Below are positions 43,154 through 54,204 of a stretch of DNA of 64,000 nt, in pieces. Location of the stretch: contig CM020619.1 of NCBI GenBank assembly GCA_009829735.1, forward strand, positions 3,540,590-3,604,589, given 5' to 3'. Made by a program: the position numbers and the translations under genes. The notes beneath the pieces are model-generated. The model was given only the letters and a program-made list of their open reading frames with translations. It made no database searches and was not told where the DNA came from. Every line of letters begins with the position of its first letter. Positions within the stretch are counted from its first letter, which is position 1. This stretch comes from Pyropia yezoensis. Its lineage: Eukaryota; Rhodophyta; Bangiophyceae; Bangiales; Bangiaceae.

Positions 43154-43199
43154 TTCCTGCAAATTGATTGCCAATCTAGGGGACGCCTGAGCGGGAATG

Positions 43200-45540
43200 C
43201 CCAATGTCGGCCGCCGTCGTCGTCTCCACGTCGTCGCACCCGTCTTCGTCTCGCTCGGCGTCCCATGTAGCTGCGGACAGGGCGCGCACAAGCTCACGAC
43301 GAGACCTTCCCGCTCACGGGACTCGGGAAGTTGGCCAATACATACTTAAGGGAGAGAGCATGGGGGGGACGCAGGGGGGGAGGGTCGCCAGCGTCGTCGT
43401 CGGGGCAGCCTGCTGCACTGCCGGCGGTGTCCGCCCGCTCCGGAAGGGCGGGCGGCCTCGTCGAAGAAGGGGGGGGACGTGGAGCGGGGGGCGCCCGCCT
43501 GTGGTGCTCACGCCCTCCTCTTCCGACGCTGGCCGTCTCCGCTACGACCGCCCGCACCCGGGACGACGCCGGACGGCGGGCTGCTGCCGATCGGCGATGG
43601 GGGGCGGTAGCGGCCGAGGCGGCGGCGACTGCAGCCGATTAAGGGGCGGCTGCGGCCGGGCGGGGGGCGGCTGCTGCCGGGCGAGGGGCGGCTGCTGCCG
43701 GGCGGGGGCGGCTGCTGCCGTGGGGAGGGCGCCCTCAGGGCTAGGGTTGGGGAGCGGGCGGCCGCTGGTGGGGAGGGGGCAGCTGCGGCCCCCGCGGGAG
43801 GGCGGCTGCGGCCGCGGGGGAGACCGCTGCTGACTATTCCAGCCGGGGTCGGGGCACGGCTGATGCTGGTGGGGGCACGGCCGCGGCCGGCTGCCGTCGG
43901 GGGGTGATTGACAGCGGCGGGGGCGGGCGGCCGTTGCTGGGGGGGCAGTGACCGCAATAGAAGTAGGAGAGGCGGCTTCGGGGCAGCCTCCGAAGCCTGG
44001 CGGGGTGTGGGTGTCATGCCCCTGGCGGCGTTGCCGACGGGCGGACATGAGCCAGTTGGCAGCGGCCGACTCCCCGCCGGCAGCGGCCGCTCCTTCCACG
44101 GCTGCGGCCGTCAGCCTCGCGCCGCCAGCGCCCGCCGTGGTGGTCGCCGCTGCCGCCGTCCCCCCTGGGTGACAGCGGCGGGGCCCCTTGTCCGCCGTCG
44201 AGGCCAAAGCGGTCGCGTAGGGCGGCTGTCCGTGCCGCGAGCGCAGCCTGCTCCACGGCCGCCGACAGGTGGTCCAACCCACCCTCGCTGCCGCTGCCGC
44301 CGCCGCTTCTGCCGTCCAGCGATGGCCTCCACGCGGGGGACGGGTAGGTGCCCCCCCCCCCCCCCCCCGCCGGGAGGCCCGCCGTGGCCTCCCTCTGACT
44401 AAGCGCGGGGTGGTGGTGACAGCCCCGACGGCGACGCGACGGTCGGCACAAGCGGTCTCCCCCCCCCCCCGTCCCCCCCCCCCCCGAGGCGGGGGGTCCG
44501 CCGCTCCCCCACCCCCGCCCCCCGCCCCTCCGGCGGCATCGCCGGGAGCAGGTCCATCGCTATGTCCGCCCGCAGCACTGAGGACGGGTTGCGGGCTGTG
44601 GCCATGCCGCCGCGCCAGCCGGCGGCAACGTACCCCAGGTCCCCCCCCCCCCTCCCGGCCGAGACGCACGCCGCGGCGGTGGGTGACAGCAGTGGCAGTC
44701 AAGGCAGGTGGCAGTCAAAGGAGCGACGACGGCCGGCTGTCGTAGCCATGGCAACGGCCGACGGTGACGCAAGAGCCCTATTCGGTATGGCTGGTTGCAG
44801 GCAAGTGAGACCGCGCTCTGGCCGCCGGGGCCAGCCCGTGCCCCAGCGGGCGGCCTGTCCGGCGCTGCCCCTCGCGCGGCGCTTGCCGCCGTTGCCGCCG
44901 CCGCCTGCCCCGCCGCCGTGCGGGTGCTGGCCACCGCTTATGCCGGCGGTGGCCGCGCCGGCACGGCAGTGGTAGTGGTGCACGACGACGGGTACGGGGA
45001 CGGCGAGGGCGGTGCCACCGACGGTGCCCGCGTCGCAGGCGCCCATCCTCGCCGCCCTCTGCGATCGGGAAGCCCTGGGGCGGCCGTCCGCCGCCCCCGC
45101 CATGGCGGCGTGTGCGACGGGTGACTGGCCGTCGTCCGCGGGTAGGGCGTGGTGCCCCAAGAGGGGAGCACCGGCGGGGTGGGGAGGGGGGGGCGCAGGG
45201 GACCCTGCCGTTGTGGACGCGGTGCGGGGAGGGGGGGGTGGTGGGGACGCCTGCCCGCCGGCCGTCGACGCGGCAGAGCCGGAGCCGACAGCTGTCGGCA
45301 GTCTGCAGACTGCTGGTGGCAGGGGATGCGGCCTAGACGGAGATGGCGGCACAGCAGTCGCTGGCGGCCGCCGCGGTGAAGGGGATGGCGTCAGTCTGGA
45401 CCACAGCGTCGGGGACGACGTCGGCTTCGCCGGCGGGTAGGGAGGGCCTAGCGGTCGTGCTGTGCCCGTGGGGATTGGAAGGACGGAGACGGCGGTGCTG
45501 GTGGAGGCGGTGTAGTGGGAAGTGGGGCCGCAAAAGGCTA
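43200..45540. other. GC-rich low-complexity tract, no gene called
   Basis: Repeated GGCGGCTGCTGCCGGGC-like units at about 43640-43720 and long G or C runs at 44350-44490. ORFs are open on both strands, and none shows steady ordinary protein sequence for more than about 30 residues (for example LDHLSAAVEQAALAARTAAL on minus near 44250). A coding locus broken by indels cannot be excluded. Confidence 0.4.
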
Positions 45541-45578
45541 CCATGAGACACTGCTATGCGGGCGCATAGGTACGGCCG

Positions 45579-45647
45579 AGAGTGTACGACGACACGAGGG
45601 CTCGACACGAGGGCGCGCCTGGTCGATCCTGAGAAGGCAAGGGTCTT
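45579..45647. repeat. Degenerate direct repeat, copy 1
   Basis: Contains CGACGACACGAGGGC, ACACGAGGGCGC and GGCAAGGGTCTT in order. The same three blocks occur at 45780-45856. Confidence 0.75.
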
Positions 45648-45779
45648 TCCCACGGATGTTGACAAGGTTGTTGACAACGTCTCTGGGTCTAGCGTGCAAG
45701 CAGCTGGCCGCGCCTGCAGCGGTCGACGATGTCGCCTGGTTGCCGCGCAGCCGCCCGTGAGGTAAAAAGGCCACCGCGT

Positions 45780-45856
45780 AGAGCGCACGACGACACGAGG
45801 GCCAGCACACGAGGGCGCACCACAGCTGGGGTCAAACCTGATCAGGCAAGGGTCTT
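45780..45856. repeat. Degenerate direct repeat, copy 2
   Basis: Second copy of 45579-45647, about 200 bp downstream, with small insertions between the three conserved blocks. Confidence 0.75.
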
Positions 45857-46416
45857 GGAAAGGGCGTTTGACGAGGCTCAGTGCGTACGCGGTTATCTAT
45901 ATGCGGCTCGGATAGTCTCGCACCCCACGGTGCACTCCCGCGACGCGACGCGCCAGCTTCGCAGAGAAATACACCTTGTGGCGCCCTCACCGGCCCACTG
46001 TTGGCATCCGCCACCACCACCACGCGGCCGTCAGACGTGATGGTGGCACTACGTAACTGGGGAAGGCGGGGGCGCGCCCGTCAGTCAGCGGTGGCAGCGA
46101 CAAGAAAACGGTATTTTCAGCACCCGTCCTTCCAAACATGGCTGCCTCTGAGTTGCTCGGCCAAGTGCTGGTAAGTAAAGGCGGGGGACGACACAAAAAC
46201 GAACGGGTGTGAAACGAGTACGTAGCACATTTACGCAGCGAAAAAGACCCTTGTGGCAACCCCACAGCGCAACCAGCAGACGAGGAAACTTGCAGGGAAG
46301 CAGATGACTTGTTGCCAACATGAGTGCAAAGACGTGTATACATGGGCGAAGAGGAAAAAAGAAAAAAAGCAAGGGGCAAGCACAGACCCCATTCCCACCC
46401 CCACCGACCACTCGCG

Positions 46417-47544
46417 TCAGGCCGCGTTCGCCGCGCAGGTATCCTCCAGGAACGGGAACGGAACGTCGGCCAGGAGGGCATCCAACGTCCAGCGCCCAGG
46501 CCCCTCCTTTTCTCCGGTGGGCCACGTCAGCGGCGGCTGTGACGGTGCCGACGCTGCCGTCGGCCCCGCCACCGAGGCTGCCAGGGCCTCCACAGCCGGC
46601 TCCGTCGGGGTCACGGGGCTTCCAACCGGCGACGGCTCGGCAGAGGTCGGAGCCACCGACGCGGACGGCGTCACGCACGTGGTGGTCTGGACCGCAGCAT
46701 GTTCCTCCGCTGCAGCGGTCGCAGCGCGCAACTCCTCCACGCTCGCGCGGAGGGCGTTGAGCTCGGCAAAGACTGCGTCGTGGCGGGCCTGGCGGGCAAC
46801 CAGCTCGGCCTCGAGGAGCTCCTCGTAAACGACCCTCTTGAACCGGGACGTGTAAGCCGACCGCTTCTTAAGTGCTTTGCGCGCCAACACGGACCGGCGG
46901 CGGTCACCGAGGGCCACCTCCACCTCGCTGGGCTGTGGCGTCGGGGGCACTCGCCGCCCAGGGCCCTGTTCATATCGGTTCGTGGCCTCGAAAGCGGCCA
47001 CCTCCTGCAGATGCTTGAGGGTTGCGTCCACGCTGCAGAAGCCAGGGGAGTACGCCAAAGCGGATTTGACGTCCACCGGCTTCCCATCCGGGTGCACTCT
47101 ACCTTGGACTTGTTCATTGATGGCCAAGGACATCTCTTCCGAGTACTCCTTTGCGCCAGACGATGCCCAGCCTTCGTCCTCATCGTTGCCTCCCTCGTGT
47201 TCCTGCCAAAGGCAGGTGCCAGCCGTCACCACCGGGTCCTGCTCTTCGCCGTACACGTGCGGCAGGTCAAGGCTGCAGTTGGCATCAGCGGCCGGCTCCG
47301 GCGGTCCCTCCATATCCGCCGCCGCCTCGCCGTCAACGTCCGCATCGCGGGGCGTCGGCATGTAGTCGTCAAGTAGGCCCTCCGTCGGCGCAACAGGCAC
47401 ATAGCCCATCCATACAACCGAAGGATGCGCCGGTGGACGCGCCTCGGGGGCCGACGCCATCCAGCCTTCCGACGGAGGAGGCACCGCAAGAGGGGGCGCG
47501 TGGGCCCACACCGCGGCGGCCTCGGCGAGCGGCCGCGAGCGCAT
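46417..47544 (-). CDS. bZIP-like transcription factor
   Basis: A 375-residue frame from ATG 47544. The frame stays open further upstream to 47736 but only with GTG; ATG 47460 (MASAPEARPP) is another candidate. Most of the first 200 residues are acidic or Pro/Ala-rich. At about residues 212-232 a basic segment, RRRSVLARKALKKRSAYTSR, is followed by FKRVVYEELLEAELV and a helix with heptad leucines (FAELNALRASVEELRA). The SAxxSR core and zipper spacing fit bZIP DNA-binding proteins, but the invariant Asn of the basic region is Lys here. The Ala/Ser/Pro-rich tail ends with WTLDALLADVPFPFLED, a possible activation motif. It would act in the nucleus as a dimer. The gene is divergent from the FKBP-MsrA gene across about 1.4 kb. 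Confidence 0.6.
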   Translation of the reverse strand: MRSRPLAEAAAVWAHAPPLAVPPPSEGWMASAPEARPPAHPSVVWMGYVPVAPTEGLLDDYMPTPRDADVDGEAAADMEGPPEPAADANCSLDLPHVYGEEQDPVVTAGTCLWQEHEGGNDEDEGWASSGAKEYSEEMSLAINEQVQGRVHPDGKPVDVKSALAYSPGFCSVDATLKHLQEVAAFEATNRYEQGPGRRVPPTPQPSEVEVALGDRRRSVLARKALKKRSAYTSRFKRVVYEELLEAELVARQARHDAVFAELNALRASVEELRAATAAAEEHAAVQTTTCVTPSASVAPTSAEPSPVGSPVTPTEPAVEALAASVAGPTAASAPSQPPLTWPTGEKEGPGRWTLDALLADVPFPFLEDTCAANAA

Positions 47545-48693
47545 TGCTCGTGGGAAAGCTGAGCTGCGCCGCCCGCCCGCGCGTGCGGGGAGGCGAGGGT
47601 GGAACCGCGCGGCGCGCGCACACACTGCGAACACCGTGCGGGATGAACGAGAAGACTTCTCGTCAGAGACGGGACGTGCACAAGGCGGCTCAAGCAACAA
47701 TGAGTGGGGAGGGGCGCCCCGGGGGAGCGCACGCACGCACTCGGGGCTCGACAGCGCATAGCGCTGTTTGCGCAGGATTCGCGGGGGACTGTCGGAAAAG
47801 TGCGCCTGGTTATGTGCCCCACGGGCCGCTGTGCGAGGTCAGGTGGAGGGGGGGTTGATCCTGCGCGGGCCAAGGCCGACCGGCCCTCGACGTGTTCAGG
47901 CGAGCGGCGCTCCTCCGCGGGGGGGGGTGACATGATATCACCGAGCCGGTGGGATTGCAGCAGGCCCGACCTCCGAGACGGCAACTCGCGCTATGCGCTG
48001 GCTGAACCCACGCCTCCCCGGTGAAGTCGTGATTGGTTGGTCGTCGGTGAACGCCTTTCGCGAGACTAAGCCACACCGTCGCTGGGCACGCTTCAAAATC
48101 TCTTTGGCCGTTGAGTGCGGAACGGCCCCTCCGACCCCTCCTCTGACGTCCTCGGCTTGATGGCGACGACAAGACCGGTCCAATCAAGCATTCATCATGC
48201 GCCATGATGGACGCATTCCACGACGAGGTGTCCACGGTTTGCTCCGCGAAAGCTCATAGGGCCATGCGCGGGGCGCCACGGCTCGCCGCGCATTCTCAAC
48301 CAAAATCTCGAGACAAGGGCCCGAGCGTTTGTGAGGTGCGACCCTGCAGGGGCAGCTGCCGGACCTTGTGCATTGTTGCCATGACCGGGGCTCAAGTTTG
48401 GGCCCGGCCGTCGCCGGCGGACCAACTCAGATGGCACGCACACTGGGCTCTCTATCCCGGACATCCATGGACTGCCTGACGACTAATTGTACTGGTACTG
48501 ACGTTGCAACTTGTGTTTTCCAAGTCGTCTTAATAAGTACGGATTGTAGCCTCGTTGATCCCCGCCATCGTCATCGCCGCCAACAGCGCTGCCACCACCG
48601 CCGCGGACACACACTGTGTGTTCTCACTACCTTTCTTTGTCGCGTTCTCTATCTCGCTATCAAGTCAAGTTTCGCTGTGCAACATCGCCCACC
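47545..48693. promoter_or_regulatory. Intergenic region between divergent genes
   Basis: About 1.1 kb between the bZIP-like gene (-) and the FKBP-MsrA gene (+), so it should contain both promoters. GATTGGTT at about 48029 is a CCAAT-box-like sequence. No other coding signal. Confidence 0.4.
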
Positions 48694-48918
48694 ATGATGC
48701 CTGCTGTTGCGAGGTGCCCCGCGGCGGTTGAGCGCCTTTGTCGCCTCCCACGCCTCGGTCGGCCTTGTCCGGCGAGCGCCCGCCGCCCCTCGCGCCACCT
48801 GCCTGTCTCAGGCGGCCAGCGCGTGGACAGCGGCTGGCCCGCTTGCCCTCCGTGATGGCGCCACGTACTTCCGCTCCCGCGGGCCCGCCCGGCGGTGTGC
48901 GGGGCCGCCGCCCCGCGG

Positions 48919-50317
48919 ATGACAGCGTCTACTCCCTCACCGCCCACCGCCGACGGTGAGCCCACCGATCCTGTTGGCGAGGGTGACCCCGCCACGGACG
49001 GGGACACTGTGTTGGTCCACTACGTCGGCTGTCTTGACGATGGCACTGTCTTTGACTCGTCCCGGACCCGCGGGGAGCCCTTGACGTTTACCATTGGTGC
49101 CGGGTCAGTTATCCCCGGCTTTGACGCCGGCGTCCGTGGGCTGCGGCCTGGCGGCAAGCGCACCACCCGCATTGAAGCGGACCAGGCTTATGGGCGTCGG
49201 AACGAGGAGCTACTGGTCAAGGTACCCCTGGAGAGCTGCCCCGACGGCCTGAAGGCGGCGACGTTGTGCGACTGAGCAACGGTGCAACGGCGACCGTGGA
49301 CTCGGTGGCCGACGGGGTGGCGACAATTGACGCGAACCACCGGCTGGCGGGCCTGGCGCTGACGTTTGAAATGGAGCTGGTTGGATACCAGCAGCTGCTG
49401 CTTGGCCCGCCGCCGGCTGGTCAGGAGCGCTTCATTGGTGCTGCCGGCTGCTTTTGGGGTACGTTTCGCTCTGTGGGGGACAGCAGGTATGAGGGTAAGG
49501 AAGATGGGAATAAGCCCTCAAGCCTGGTACAGACTTAGGTGCTACCGTTTTGGGGTGTGGAGGCTGCGTTGCTGACGCATGTTTGACTCAAGTTGCTGAC
49601 GATTTGTGCGCTCTCTCGGTACCTGCTTTTGTTTTGTGGATTCTCACCGCTCACAACCCGCCTTTTGCCGCACGTTCTGTTTGTGCTTATCCACAACCGT
49701 TGTGCAGGTGTTGAGCTGGCGTTTCAGCGACACCCTGGCGTGACGCCACCAAGGTGGGCTACACTGGCGGCCACGTCGAGCGCCCAGTGTATGAGTCCGT
49801 CGGCACGAGTGGCCACGCAGAGGCGGTGGCCGCTGACTATGACCCTGCCGTCACCTCCTACTCTGCCCTGGTGGACCTCTTCTTTGAGCGCCTTGGCGCG
49901 TCCGCGACGACGCTGAACAAGGCAGGCGGCGACGAGGGGCCCCAGTACCGCTCGGCCCTGTACGTGGACGGGCCTGCCCAGCGGGCGACGGCCGAGGCGG
50001 CAGTGGCGGCGGCCTCTGCCCGCCTGGGCACAAAGGTCGTCACTGAGGTAACGGACGCAGTGCCGTTTTGGCTGGCGGAAGAAGTGCACCAAAAGTACTT
50101 GGAGAAGCGGGGCAAAGCGCAGCTACGGGCGAGACGGAAACCATCCGCTGCTACGGGTAGCTATTCAATACTGAGGGTGGGGGAAATAAATAGCTCGTCA
50201 GCTGTGAAGCTCTTGAGTTGCTCTTTTCGCTTGAGGAACACTGTAAATTTGTATCTATCTATCTATTTATGTCATATGTACAGGAGCATGCTGGGTGGGG
50301 ACAGTTCGTCCACGTAG
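48919..50317 (+). CDS. SlyD-type FKBP fused to methionine sulfoxide reductase A
   Basis: FKBP part, exon 1: GDTVLVHYVGCLDDGTVFDS, IGAGSVIPGFDAGVRGL, DQAYGRRNEELLVKVP, then an insert-in-flap segment and ANHRLAGLALTFEMEL. That order and the insert are those of SlyD (prolyl isomerase plus chaperone), a type mostly found in prokaryotes. MsrA follows directly: FIGAAGCFWG with the catalytic Cys, an intron (49459-49707, GTACGT...TGTGCAG), then VELAFQRHPGV, KVGYTGGHVERPVYESVGTS, GHAEAV, GPQYRSALYV and AEEVHQKYL. MsrA reduces methionine-S-sulfoxide. Two one-base deletions break the frame, near 49258 (between LKA and GDVV) and 49746 (between GVT and TKVGY); both lie in short G/C runs and may be sequencing errors. 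ATG 48919 is the first in frame; an ATG at 48694 could start a transit peptide if a further indel exists. The open frame ends at a TAG supplied by the first bases of hAT copy B, though the natural end is probably near 50157. Confidence 0.85.
49459..49707 (+). other. Intron in the FKBP-MsrA gene
   Basis: 249 bp. The donor follows CFWG in phase 1, and the acceptor TGTGCAG joins to VELAFQ. This restores the MsrA sequence GCFWGVELAFQ exactly. Confidence 0.85.
50180..50314 (+). other. 3' UTR-like segment with AATAAA and a TCTA microsatellite
   Basis: AATAAA at 50186-50191 could be the poly(A) signal of FKBP-MsrA. ATCTATCTATCTATTTATG follows at about 50252. The segment ends directly at the hAT left end. 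Confidence 0.5.
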
Positions 50318-50530
50318 GCTTGGGTATCACGCGCCGCACGTGATGTAAGATCACGTATTTTGCGTGATCCCATGCGTGATTTAGCGCGTGATCACACGTC
50401 ACGCCCCGCCAGAAAGGGCGTGATTGGGGGCGTGATTAGGAGTTAAGTATACCATACAAATACTACATCTCACGTGGAAACCGGCTATAATTGCACAGTG
50501 CCTCTGCCCTCCTCCCAGTGGTCCTCCCGC

Positions 50531-51467
50531 ATGTCCGCCGTCAAGAAGCAGCGTCCAGCACACCGCGGACGACGCCGTGCGTCCGCTTCGGCGATGCGCA
50601 CCCCGACGCCGGCGCCCATGTCGCCGGCAGCCGCCGCGGCGCCGGCAGCGTCCGCCGTCGCGCCCGCCGGCATGGATGGCAGCGGCGGTGGTGGCGGCGG
50701 CGGTGGTGGCGGCGGCGGCGGTCGAAGCTGCGTCAGCGGCGGCGGCGGCGGCGGCGGTGACCGCGACCGCGGGGGCGGTGGCGGTGGCGGGCTGCCCGCG
50801 GGGCGCGCCAAGTCGCCCCCGGCGAGCAATGGCGCGGCGGGGGTGTGCCCCCCGCTGCTGGCGTCCTCTCCCCCTCCACCAGACCGACCCCCTCCCCCTA
50901 GAATCGCAACGGCGGTGGTGGCGGCAGCAGTGGCCGCAGCAGCGGTGGTGGTGGCGGCGGTGGCGGCAGCGGTCGTGGCGGCGGCGGCGGCAGTGGTGGT
51001 GGTGGCGGCGGCGGCGCTCACCGGCTGTCGCGGTCGGCGTCCCCCCCCCCTCCCCCGCCTTTCCACCTCCTACGCGCGGGCGCTCAACGACCGGCTTGCC
51101 CTCCCCCTCCTCCGCCGCTCCCTCGCCGCCCTCTTTGCCCCCCACGGGCGGGTGCTCTTCATCTTGGCGGGCCACGCGCGCCGCATGCGCGGGTAGGCGT
51201 GGGTGACCGTTGCGGGTAGGCATGGGTGGCCTTTGCGTCCGCGGCCGACGCGGCCGCCGCCGCCGCCGCCGTGCACGGCACCCTCTTTCTTGGCGTGCCT
51301 CTGGGCGTGGCGCCCGCGCACGCGTGGAGCGACGCGGCGGCCAGGGCGGACGGGAGCTACGTCAAGGGTGCCCGCCTGCGGGCGCCGCCGCCGCGGCCAC
51401 CGTTCCAGGGGTGGGGGGGGGCGGACGCGAAGCGCTCGCGCAGGGGGGACGCCCCGGGGGGGGACGG
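50531..51467 (+). pseudogene. Captured U1A/U2B''-like RRM gene, copy B
   Basis: Same content as 34609-35545: the RRM first half ends in RRMRG, then TAG at 51194, the 23-bp tandem duplication (51191-51213, 51214-51236), and the RRM second half one frame over. G-run lengths differ by one base from copy A further on. Confidence 0.7.
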
Positions 51468-54017
51468 GTGCACATGGACGTGGACGCTCCGGGGGGGGGG
51501 GGGGGGCGGCGTCGCTGGCCGCCGCGGCGGCCGCCGCCGCGTCACCCAGTGCGGCAGCCGGCGGTGGCGCACCTCTGGCGGCAGCGGCGGTGGCGGCGGC
51601 GAGCGGCTCCCGCCCCGCCCCCCGCCCAATGGGTGGGACACTGCTCCTCCCGGCGGCGCGGGCTCTCCACCCCGCTCCGCCAGCGCCCCCCCCACCCCTG
51701 CCTCGGCCGCCGGCGGAGGGGTGGCTGGAGCCAAGGGCAGGGCTCGCCGGCGGCGCCAAAGCGAAGGGCCCCCCCGTGCGTGGTGGCGCTCCCACAGAAG
51801 CCCCACCTTTCAGTACAGTACCCCACCCCAAATCACCCGCCCCGGTCGGAAACCGTGGGGAAAGCCAAGGGCACTGGCAGCGCTGCACCTGTCCCCGCGT
51901 CCCTCTTTGTTCACTCCCCCACCGGCCGGAGCGGCGCCCTTCACAGCACGTGAGGGCGGAGGCGGGGCACGACGCCACCGACCTGCGTCCATGGGCGCAG
52001 GGGAACCCGCAAGCCACTCACAAGCAGCCTCCAGAACAGCGGCCACCGGCGTCCGGTGCCACCGCGCACGCTGCACCGTGGCCCCCCCCCCATGTCCCCC
52101 CTCCACCCGTCCGCCCCGTCCGCTATGCCACCCCCCCGCAGAACGGTCGGCTGCGACGGGTGCCGCCATCGCCGGCCAACGCGCACGGGCTGGGTGCCCG
52201 CCACCATGAGGGGCGGCGACACAGCTGTGCAGTCCGTGGCTGGCGACTGGGGGAGGTAACAGTGTCGGCGGGTGCCACCAAGGCTGTCGCTTGCATCCCG
52301 GGGGTGGACGAGTTGCCCCATTGAGAGCAATAGATAAGCGCAAACCCTGGGGGATTGCCGCAGGGTGATGCGGGGAAACGACTCAGAGCCTTCCTCGCCC
52401 TCGGACGTCCGTCCTCAGAAGGAAAGAACAGTTGCACACAGACCGTGCCGCCTGGGACACGAACTCCTTTCTCTAGCGCACGTGCTCCAGCTGCGGCGGT
52501 GAGCCAGACGCGGGGGCGGCGCTGCGTTGGTTGGCTGGCGAGGCGTTCCCCCGCTCCCCGACCCCGCCTGAGCACCACTACCTGCTCCCCCTCCGCGCCT
52601 GGTACAGCCAGCGGACGCCCGCGCACCTGCCGGCCCACAAGACGATGTCTCCACAATGGATGTCGAAACTGAGGGCAGAAATCCCGGGTGGCGCCACTCT
52701 GTCGCCCCTTTGTCTCGAACTATGAGTAGAACAACACGCCTCGCTATGCGCATCAATCTTCGCGGAGCTATGTGGTTGTGCTTCCCAGGTCCACTCTACT
52801 CTACTACCGACAGGTGGCCAGCATGCACACCGCCAGTGTGTCCAGAGTTCCCAACTCTGGCCACACGCGACGCCACATTGGAAGACTGCATGAGTGAGAC
52901 GGCGGCTACCCCGACGAGGCGTCACGGCCATCTCGGGCCCCCACACCTGACGGGGTAGGTGGTTCATGGCTCAGGGCGTCTGTATCAGCGGTCTGCCACT
53001 GGAGGCGCCGTAGCCGCCAACGGAAGGGCTCGGTCGGTCCCAGGGCACGGGCCGTGCTCAATGAACGACCTCATATGATTGGATTGTGTGCGCACCAGTG
53101 CATGTATCTGATAATCTATTGGCCTATAACCCCTCTTACACTGCTGTAAGAGACTGTGAATATAAATTCACGAAAAATAAATGGTGCGAATGGGAATTGA
53201 ACTCATATCGATTCGAACCTGCAACCGTTCATAGCAACGGCCAGGCGCCCTCGTCAGGAGTCGGGCGCGGGCCAGCGTCTATTCCGCGAGTGCAGGTGCT
53301 CGCCAACCCTGCCATGGCCGCACCTGCTGTTTGCCAGCGCTGCGAAGTGAGACTATTTATTCAAAAAAATTTTGTCCACCAGAAGTCGTGGTGATACATA
53401 ACACAGAGATCAGCCCACCCCAGCCGCACATCACACGACCTTGCCAGAGGACGGTCGGCACACAGTGTAGGCGCTGAGCCACGGCTCGACTGTGCTGTAC
53501 ACCGGGACACGTTACATCAAGCAGAACTGCGTGCTCAACGCAACCATGCTGTCTGGTGTTCCCGCGGAAAGAAAAAAAGCGGGACTCCTTCGCGCGACTG
53601 CCAAGGACGCGTCACTCTCGGTGGCCGACCGAAGCAACGACACAGCGGGACATACGTGGATGAGAGTGGCCTACGACCCCTGTGACGAGCTGGCCCCAAA
53701 GAATATGCATCCGGCACCAGGTGCCGCCACCAGTGCAATGCAATCCTGTCTGCAAGAGAGTTGCAGCTGGCCCTGCGGATCATCCCGCAAGCGCGCGCCA
53801 TGAGTGAGAGACCCTATCCCCCTTTCCCGCTTCGGGTCTGCCAGCCGGGGGCGCGCATGCGCCCGTCACCTCGTGCCTCCACACGACGCTAGGCCCCGCC
53901 GCGCCTAGGCGACCGTGTGCACGGACCACGTGCTGACGGTGGCTTTATGAGCGTGGCTGGACCACATCCCAGGTGACTCCCCCCACACGCGCGCACGACC
54001 AGGACGCACGTCCACAC

Positions 54018-54185
54018 CCACCTGTTCCCCCGCCCTCTCCCACTGCCCCCCCCACCTACTCCCACACCCACCTGTTCCCCCGCCCCCTCTCACTCCCCCT
54101 GCCCCCCACACCCACTCCCACACCCACCTGTTCCCCCGCCCCCTCTCACTCCCCCTGCCCCCCACACCCACTCCCACACTCACCC
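54018..54185. repeat. Three tandem ~56-bp C-rich units, copy B
   Basis: Counterpart of 38098-38265, ending about 20 bp before the transposase ATG. Confidence 0.85.
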
Positions 54186-54204
54186 CACACCCCCGCCTCC
54201 GTCG

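Noticed and set aside
43542-44702. Minus-strand ORF of 386 residues
   Set aside because: Arg/Pro/Ala/Gly-rich with no steady protein-like stretch, in a tract open in all frames.
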